Assembly (NCBI GenBank): GCA_039715185.1
Contig: JBDLIA010000031.1
Coordinates: 1-34,062 of the forward strand
Source: Gemmatimonadota bacterium
GTDB lineage: Bacteria > Gemmatimonadota > Gemmatimonadetes > Longimicrobiales > RSA9
Reading direction: 5' to 3'
Length of the DNA: 34,062 nucleotides
Part shown: positions 28,978 to 34,062 of the stretch, in pieces
Layout of the letters: the number at the start of each line of letters is the position of its first letter
How positions within the stretch are numbered: position 1 is the stretch's first letter
Made by a program: the position numbers and the translations under genes
The notes under the pieces: generated by a model
Databases searched by the model: none
What the model saw: the letters and a program-made list of their open reading frames with translations, nothing else
Told to the model about the DNA's origin: nothing

Positions 28978-31851
28978 ATGCCTCGTGGTCACCCGCGCGC
29001 GACCCTTCTCGGCGCCGCCTGCGCCCTCCTCGTCCTGCCCGCGGCCGCGTCGGCCCTGCAGGCTGCCGACCAGGTCGAACCCTCGCTGCCGGCTTCGCCG
29101 CTGGACACGGAGCCGCTGGAGGCCGAGCTGCCGCTCGATCCGGCCGTTCGCTCGGGCGTCCTAGAGAATGGACTGCGGTTCTTCATCCGCGCCAACGACG
29201 AGCCTCGCGCCCGCGCCGATCTGCGTCTCGTCGTGAACGCCGGCTCGGTCCTCGAGGACGCCGACCAACTGGGTCTGGCGCACTTCGTCGAGCACATGGC
29301 GTTCAACGGCACGCGCCGTTTCACGGGGCTCGAGCTGCGTACCTACCTGGAGTCGATCGGCATGCAGTTCGGCCCCGATGTGAACGCCTACACGAGCTTC
29401 GATGAGACCGTCTACATGCTGCACGTCCCGACCGACTCGGCGGGCCTGCTGGAGCGCGCGTTCGACGTGCTCGAAGACTGGGCCGGCGCTCAGGTGTTCG
29501 ATGCCGAGCAGGTGGAGCTGGAGCGCGGCGTGGTGATAGAGGAATGGCGCGTCGGCCGGGGCGCCGGGGCGCGCGTCCGGGACGAGCAGTTTCCCCTGAT
29601 CTTCCACGGCTCACGCTACGCGGAGCGCCTTCCGATCGGCACGCCCGAATCCCTGGAGTCCTTCGAGCCGGCGGCCCTGGAGCGATACTACCGCGACTGG
29701 TATCGACCCGGCTTGATGGCGGTGGTCGCGGTGGGGGACTTCGACGCCGACAGCGTGGAGGCGCTCGTGCGGGAGCGTTTCTCGCGGCTCCAGCCGGCCT
29801 CCTCTCCGCGAGCGCGCGACACGCACGCCGTGCCCGGCCACGATGACGTGTTGGTCTCCATCGCCACGGACCCCGAGCTGACGCAGACGCAGGTGGCCGT
29901 GTACCACAAGCTGCCCAGGCCTGAAGATCTGACCGTGGGCGACTACAGGCGCCAGCTGATCGAGCGGCTGTACAACGGCATGATCAATCAGCGCCTCGAC
30001 GAGCTGCGCCGGCTGCCGGACGCCCCGTTCCTGTTCTCTTTCTCCAACAGGGGAGGGCTGGGGCGCACCCGTTCGGTGTACTCCCTGGGGGCGATGGTGC
30101 CGGAAGGCGGCGTGCTGCGCGGGCTGGACGCGGTGCTCACGGAGGCCGAGAGGGTAGCCCGCCACGGCTTCACCGCGACCGAATTGGACCGCGCCAAGAC
30201 GAATCTCCTGCGCGGCCTCGAGAGCGCGTACGCCGAGCGGGAGAATCAGCCATCGGGTCGACTGGTCGCGGCCTACACGGCGCACTACCTGAACGGCAAC
30301 GCCGTCCCGGGAATCGAAGCCGATTACCGGCTCGCGCTCCGGTTCGTACCCGACGTGACGCTGGACGAGGTCGACGGGCTCGCCTCGGGCTGGATCACCG
30401 AGCACAACAGGGTGGTGCTTGTGTCTGGGCCCGCCAAGGAGGGGCTCGACATGCCTACCGAAGGTGAGCTGCTCGACGTCTTCGATGCGGTAGCCGGACG
30501 CGACATCGAGCCCTTCGAGGATGACGTCGCGCTGGGGCCGCTGGTTGAAGCTCCACCGGAGCCGGGGGGGATCGCGGACGAGATCATCCACGATCGGGTC
30601 GGCGTGACCGAGTGGCGCCTCTCCAACGGCGCGGTCGTGTTTCTGAAGCCCACCGAATTCAAGGACGACGAGATCCTGTTCAGCGCCCTCAGCCCGGGCG
30701 GCTCGTCCCTTTACGACGATCGAGACGTGAACTCCGCCGCGTACGCCAGCGGCATCATGACGGAGGGCGGCCTGGGCGCGCTGAATCGGACGGAGCTGCG
30801 CAAGGCGCTCACCGGCAAGGCGGCGTCCGCGCGGCCCTATGTCTCCCCCTACTCGGAAGGCTTCAGCGGCGAGGCATCGCCCCGCGATCTGGGCACGCTC
30901 TTCGAACTCGTGCACCTGATCTTCACCGCGCCCCGGGAAGACGCGGATGCGTTCGACGCGTGGCGCTCGCGCATGATCGAGTTCACCCGCAACCAGGGAG
31001 CCACGCCCCTGCGGGCGTTCTTCGACACGCTCAACACGACGCTCTCTCAGGGCCATCCGCGTGCGCGGCCCTCGACGCCCGAGACGTTCGAGTCGCTGGA
31101 GCTCGCGGAAGCGGCGCGCATATACCGCGAACGATTCGCGGACGCAGACGATTTCGCCTTCTTCCTGGCGGGCACGTTCGCCCTGGACGAGGTGCGGCCG
31201 CTGGTCGAACGCTGGATCGCCAGCCTGCACTCGGTCTCCGGCTCGGAGGACTGGATCGATCGCGGCATCCGGCCGCCCGAGGGCGTGATCAGGAAGACCG
31301 TGCGCAAGGGTCAGGAGGAGCAGGGCCGCACGCAGATCGTCTTCACGGGGCCAATGGAGTGGACTCGGCAACGCTCGCACGACGTCTCGTCGATGGCGGA
31401 GCTGCTGCAGATCCGGTTGCGTGAGAAGCTCCGGGAGGACATGGGCGGCACCTACGGCGTAGGCGTGAGCGGCAACCTCAGCAGGGATCCCTGGGAGAAC
31501 TACTCCGTGCGCATCGGCTTCGCGGCCGATCCGGCGCGGCTGGACGAGTTGAGTCAGGAGGTGTTCCGGCAGATAGACCTATTGCGCGGCTCGCCACCAA
31601 CGGAGGAGGAGGTGGCGACGGTGCGCGAGATCCAGCGCCGGAACCGCGAGACGGCATTGCGCCAGAACGGCTTCTGGAACGGCGCGCTGTCCAGTCTGTG
31701 GTGGCAGGAAAGGGAATTCGGAGAGCTACTCGACTTCGACGAGCGGCTCGAGGGGCTGACGGCGGAAGGGATTCACTCCGCGGCGACCGCGGCCCTGCGA
31801 ACCGACAACTTCGTGCAGGTGACCCTGCTGCCCGAGGAGGAGTCCACCTGA
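28978..31851 (+). CDS. Secreted M16 (pitrilysin-type) zinc protease, two-lobe form
   Basis: The 957-residue protein starts at ATG 28978 with a strong AGGAG 8 nt upstream. Residues 1-28 are a signal peptide (LLGAACALLVLPAAASALQA). The N-terminal lobe holds the inverted zinc motif HFVEH (His102, Glu105, His106) and downstream ERGVVIEEWR (Glu188/189) as the third ligand. The second lobe (about 540-957) keeps the M16 fold (GVTEWRLSNGAVVFLKPTEF, GGTYGVGVSG) without a zinc site, as expected. The size and layout match PqqL-like periplasmic M16 peptidases of about 930 residues. It would degrade peptides in the periplasm in a closed chamber formed by the two lobes. The preceding 197 nt contain no other gene. 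Confidence 0.92.
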   Translation: MPRGHPRATLLGAACALLVLPAAASALQAADQVEPSLPASPLDTEPLEAELPLDPAVRSGVLENGLRFFIRANDEPRARADLRLVVNAGSVLEDADQLGLAHFVEHMAFNGTRRFTGLELRTYLESIGMQFGPDVNAYTSFDETVYMLHVPTDSAGLLERAFDVLEDWAGAQVFDAEQVELERGVVIEEWRVGRGAGARVRDEQFPLIFHGSRYAERLPIGTPESLESFEPAALERYYRDWYRPGLMAVVAVGDFDADSVEALVRERFSRLQPASSPRARDTHAVPGHDDVLVSIATDPELTQTQVAVYHKLPRPEDLTVGDYRRQLIERLYNGMINQRLDELRRLPDAPFLFSFSNRGGLGRTRSVYSLGAMVPEGGVLRGLDAVLTEAERVARHGFTATELDRAKTNLLRGLESAYAERENQPSGRLVAAYTAHYLNGNAVPGIEADYRLALRFVPDVTLDEVDGLASGWITEHNRVVLVSGPAKEGLDMPTEGELLDVFDAVAGRDIEPFEDDVALGPLVEAPPEPGGIADEIIHDRVGVTEWRLSNGAVVFLKPTEFKDDEILFSALSPGGSSLYDDRDVNSAAYASGIMTEGGLGALNRTELRKALTGKAASARPYVSPYSEGFSGEASPRDLGTLFELVHLIFTAPREDADAFDAWRSRMIEFTRNQGATPLRAFFDTLNTTLSQGHPRARPSTPETFESLELAEAARIYRERFADADDFAFFLAGTFALDEVRPLVERWIASLHSVSGSEDWIDRGIRPPEGVIRKTVRKGQEEQGRTQIVFTGPMEWTRQRSHDVSSMAELLQIRLREKLREDMGGTYGVGVSGNLSRDPWENYSVRIGFAADPARLDELSQEVFRQIDLLRGSPPTEEEVATVREIQRRNRETALRQNGFWNGALSSLWWQEREFGELLDFDERLEGLTAEGIHSAATAALRTDNFVQVTLLPEEEST

Positions 31852-31894
31852 GAAGGGCGGTGATCGGCCTCCTCGTCGGCTGTGGTGCCCGGAG

Positions 31895-32116
31895 CTATTG
31901 AACGGCCAGCTGGCCTCCGTACGTCCGCTCCTCTTCGACCGTGCCGTCCAGGCGCCGGATGACGATCTTGCTCGGCAGGTTTGCGCGCGCCAGGCCGGCG
32001 CAGCGGTCTTCGGCGGATTCCCGCGTGTAGTGGAAGCTGTCCGTCTTGGAGGCGGCCGTTCGGACCGACCACCGCCCCCCGGTCGTGGGAATCACCTCGT
32101 ACAGGCTGTGCACCAT
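31895..32116 (-). CDS. DUF2188-like small protein
   Basis: The 73-residue product starts at ATG 32116 with GGAGGG about 6 nt upstream. The pattern YEVIPTTGGRWSVRTAASKT, then FHYTRESAEDRCAGLARANL and IVIRRLDGTVEEERTYG fits DUF2188: a short beta-strand pair with a conserved Trp, an alpha helix that replaces the usual A..A..A run, and a final strand with a DG turn. The family has no established function. It converges with the M16 protease at a 43-nt gap. Confidence 0.7.
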   Translation of the reverse strand: MVHSLYEVIPTTGGRWSVRTAASKTDSFHYTRESAEDRCAGLARANLPSKIVIRRLDGTVEEERTYGGQLAVQ

Positions 32117-32560
32117 TCGGACCCTCCGTCTGTCGACCGACCGATACGAAAGGTCGGCTTCCCTTCCTCCAGGTTGAGGCGGATCTCGTCCGCGGCCCCT
32201 CAATCGGTCAAGCGCCGTGCCAACTTCGCCGGTTTTCGCCGGGGGATCGCAACCCGTTACCCTTTAATCGTTTAGCGATAATCCGTCGAAGCGACCGGCC
32301 GCGTCCGTCGTAATGTTCCTTTACGCTTGCTTCGGAACGTATCGTTCGGCGGACTCGCGCAAGGCTGGGGCAGAGGCCGCGCCGGCGAGTCGGGGGAGAG
32401 TCACCACCGCCAGGAAAGTGACGAGCGGGCGCTTTCGAGCGTCACGGCGTACACGCGCTCGGCCGTTTCGGAGCCGAGCCGTCCCCGGTATGTTCTGGGT
32501 GCAGAGCCGCGTCCACCCCGCCCGTCACGCGGCCCGTCTGGGACATTCAACGTGGAAGCG
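32117..32560. other. 444-nt divergent intergenic region
   Basis: No protein-like frame with a ribosome site is seen here. It contains the most AT-rich short tract in its surroundings (about 32256-32284, including TTTAATCGTTTAGCGATAAT), with a -10-like GATAAT at 32277-32282 but no good -35. A GTTCC/GGAAC pair at about 32315-32338 could fold with a 15-nt loop. It probably holds promoters for the DUF2188-like gene and for the small membrane gene to the right. Confidence 0.4.
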
Positions 32561-32896
32561 ATGCCGCAAATTCCCAGCGATCTCGTCACGGTCGTCTATC
32601 CCGTCGGCGGAATCCTCGCCGGAATCGGGATGTTCATGTTCTTCTTCTTGTGGACGACCATCGCCGTTCGGCGCCAGGGTGCGCGCGTTCGAAACCCGTT
32701 TCGGACCGTGCTCCGACACGCGATCCTGGGCACGATCGTCGGGCTTCTGGTCGCGATCGACTCCTGGTCGCTGTTGGGTCCGCTGCGCTGGCCGGTCGCG
32801 ATCGCGGTGGTCGGAATCGCGGCTCTGGCGACGTTCAGCGCGCTGGGCAAGCACCTCTGGTCGCCGCCCAAAAAAAGGCCGCCAGGGGCCCAGTAG
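32561..32896 (+). CDS. Small integral membrane protein of unknown function
   Basis: The 111-residue protein begins MPQIPSDLVTVVYPVGGILA and has three hydrophobic stretches (YPVGGILAGIGMFMFFFLWT, HAILGTIVGLLVAIDSWSLL and WPVAIAVVGIAALATFSAL) with a basic C-terminal tail ending KKRPPGAQ. ATG 32561 has GGAAG only 4 nt away; an in-frame GTG at 32552 is possible. A longer in-frame extension back to 32327 is Arg/Ser-rich and not convincing. I recognise no family. Confidence 0.6.
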   Translation: MPQIPSDLVTVVYPVGGILAGIGMFMFFFLWTTIAVRRQGARVRNPFRTVLRHAILGTIVGLLVAIDSWSLLGPLRWPVAIAVVGIAALATFSALGKHLWSPPKKRPPGAQ

Positions 32897-32920
32897 GCGG
32901 GCGCTGGCATCACGAAACCA

Positions 32921-32950
32921 TTGATCGACACCGCCCGGCGCGGTTAGATT
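32921..32950 (+). promoter_or_regulatory. Candidate promoter for the HAF-repeat gene
   Basis: TTGATC (32921-32926) and TAGATT (32945-32950) are 18 nt apart and each match the sigma-70 -35 and -10 consensus at four of six positions. They lie about 190 nt before the HAF gene start, so a leader would follow. In a phylum with poorly known promoters this is a weak call. Confidence 0.3.
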
Positions 32951-33139
32951 CTTGGTCCGGCCGCGAGTCGCGGCCTCTCCCCCACATAGCAACGCGGAAG
33001 CATTCGTACGCCCATCAGGCGCGGTGGCTGCCCTCTCCGGTGGTCGCGCCAGGGCATCGCTACCGCGTGCACGCCTCGGGTCCGATTACGGCCTGGCTCG
33101 GTCCGCAGCGGCGAGTATCGACAGCCAATGGAGGTCCCA

Positions 33140-34062
33140 ATGAGGGTACGGTCATCCACCCGTGCGATGACTCTCCCCGTACTCTTGGGCGTCCTCTTCG
33201 GATACGGCTGCGACAGCGCCACTGACCTGGCTTCGCCCGGGTTCGCGCCGTCGCAATCAGCTTTCGAAGCGGGGTACGCCCTGCAGGATCTGGGGACGCT
33301 CGGAGGAGCGTTCTCGAACGCGTTCGAGGTCAACGACGCCGGCCACGTGGTCGGCCGGTCTCAGACGGCCGAAGGCGCTACCCACGCGTTCCTCTTCGCG
33401 GACGGCGCCATGTCCGACCTGGGCTCGCCCGGTGCGGGCAGCAGCGAGGCGTGGCTCATCGGCGACGGCGGCCATATCGCCGGCATCTTCCGCGACGGCG
33501 GCCAGACCCGCGCCGTGGCGTGGATCGGCGGGGTCCCCGCGGATCTCGGCACCCTGGGCGGTTCGTTCAGCGCGCCCACCGCGGTCAGTCCGTCGGGCGT
33601 GGTGGTCGGCTGGAGCGAGACCGCGACGGACGACCGGCGCGCGTTCCGCTGGACCGCGGGGTCCGGCCTCATCGACCTGGGCACGCTCGGCGGAGCCGAA
33701 TCCGCCGCGCTGGGCATCAACGGCTCGGATGACGTCGTCGGCTGGGCCAGGGACGCGTCCGGCAACGAGCACGCCGTGATCTGGCCCTCGGCGGGGGGAC
33801 TCGTCGACCTCGGGACCCTGGGCGGTTTGTTCAGCGAGGCCCTGGCGATCAACGACGCGGGCCAGGTGGCCGGCACCGCGCAGACGGCGGCCGGCGCCAT
33901 GCACGCGTTCCTGTGGAGCTTCGCCACGGGCATGAAGGATCTTACCCCGACGCTGTCCGGCGCCGCGGAGGCCGTCGCGGTGAACGAGGCCGGGCAGGCG
34001 GCGGTACGGGTCACCTCGCAGAGCGATCGCGCCTTCCTGTGGGACGGGGCACAGCTCATGGA
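33140..34062 (+). CDS. HAF-repeat surface/extracellular protein, 3' end missing
   Basis: The gene starts at ATG 33140 with GGAGG 5 nt upstream and is open to the right edge (307 codons seen). Residues 1-24 are a signal region (MTLPVLLGVLFGYGC); Cys24 could be lipidated, although GYGC is a poor lipobox. The rest is built from repeats of about 43 residues starting at 50, 93, 135, 179, 223 and 267. Most open with DLGTLGG, continue with a loop and AxxINDAGxVVG, and end with a HAFLW-like strand. This is the HAF repeat family of extracellular proteins, which probably form a beta-propeller. The later units become less regular (DLTPTLSG in unit six). Ligand and role are unknown. Confidence 0.88.
   Translation, partial: MRVRSSTRAMTLPVLLGVLFGYGCDSATDLASPGFAPSQSAFEAGYALQDLGTLGGAFSNAFEVNDAGHVVGRSQTAEGATHAFLFADGAMSDLGSPGAGSSEAWLIGDGGHIAGIFRDGGQTRAVAWIGGVPADLGTLGGSFSAPTAVSPSGVVVGWSETATDDRRAFRWTAGSGLIDLGTLGGAESAALGINGSDDVVGWARDASGNEHAVIWPSAGGLVDLGTLGGLFSEALAINDAGQVAGTAQTAAGAMHAFLWSFATGMKDLTPTLSGAAEAVAVNEAGQAAVRVTSQSDRAFLWDGAQLM

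Noticed and set aside
29611-31380. Long minus-strand frame opposite the M16 protease
   Set aside because: Shadow of the protease gene; low-complexity Arg/His composition.
1-34062. tRNA genes, rRNA genes or CRISPR arrays
   Set aside because: No T-loop-like GGTTCGAATCC with an acceptor stem, no rRNA-like stretch and no regularly spaced direct repeats were seen.

Overview
The window is high-GC bacterial chromosome, densely packed and mostly single-copy. The mix of a carboxypeptidase-regulatory-type TonB receptor, a FlgO/TolB-N TPR protein, a DUF5117-type zinc protease, an M16 protease, HAF repeats and many GTG/TTG starts resembles Gemmatimonadota. That assignment is an inference from gene style; no rRNA or tRNA is visible to test it. 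I also see no CRISPR array or complete insertion sequence.

Region 1 (1-14 kb) is the most unusual. A left-truncated membrane protein is followed by a FAD-dependent desaturase-like gene (799-2976). That gene converges on a minus-strand operon read right to left: TonB-dependent receptor, CruF-type carotenoid hydratase, a double-cyclase/NTPase/TPR protein with the layout of animal soluble adenylyl cyclase (ADCY10), and a 1090-residue fusion of a CrtQ-like desaturase with an acetoacetate-decarboxylase-like domain. The last three genes are coupled (1-nt overlap, then a 3-nt gap). Between receptor and cruF sits a 169-bp segment bounded by perfect 22-bp inverted repeats. It carries, in inverted orientation, a diverged copy of the receptor gene's own start region. 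It could be a small mobile element or an invertible switch.

Region 2 (14-20 kb) holds a small DUF3307-like membrane protein and a membrane-anchored TPR protein, then a coupled minus-strand pair: a subtilisin-like protease without a signal peptide and a ComEC-like metallo-beta-lactamase-fold protein. The pair could be a cytosolic protease/effector module, but that is inference.

Region 3 (20-32 kb) mixes cell-envelope and housekeeping genes: a small lipoprotein, two divergent small membrane/coiled-coil proteins, a secreted DUF5117-type zinc protease, a histidine-phosphatase lipoprotein overlapping glycyl-tRNA synthetase, Ada (divergent from glyS), glycerate kinase, a small membrane protein and a secreted M16 protease.

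Region 4 (32-34 kb) has a DUF2188-like protein, a small membrane protein and a right-truncated HAF-repeat surface protein. Neighbouring genes often converge with gaps of 4 to 45 nt and no recognisable intrinsic terminators. Starts were mostly chosen by Shine-Dalgarno position and by where family similarity begins.
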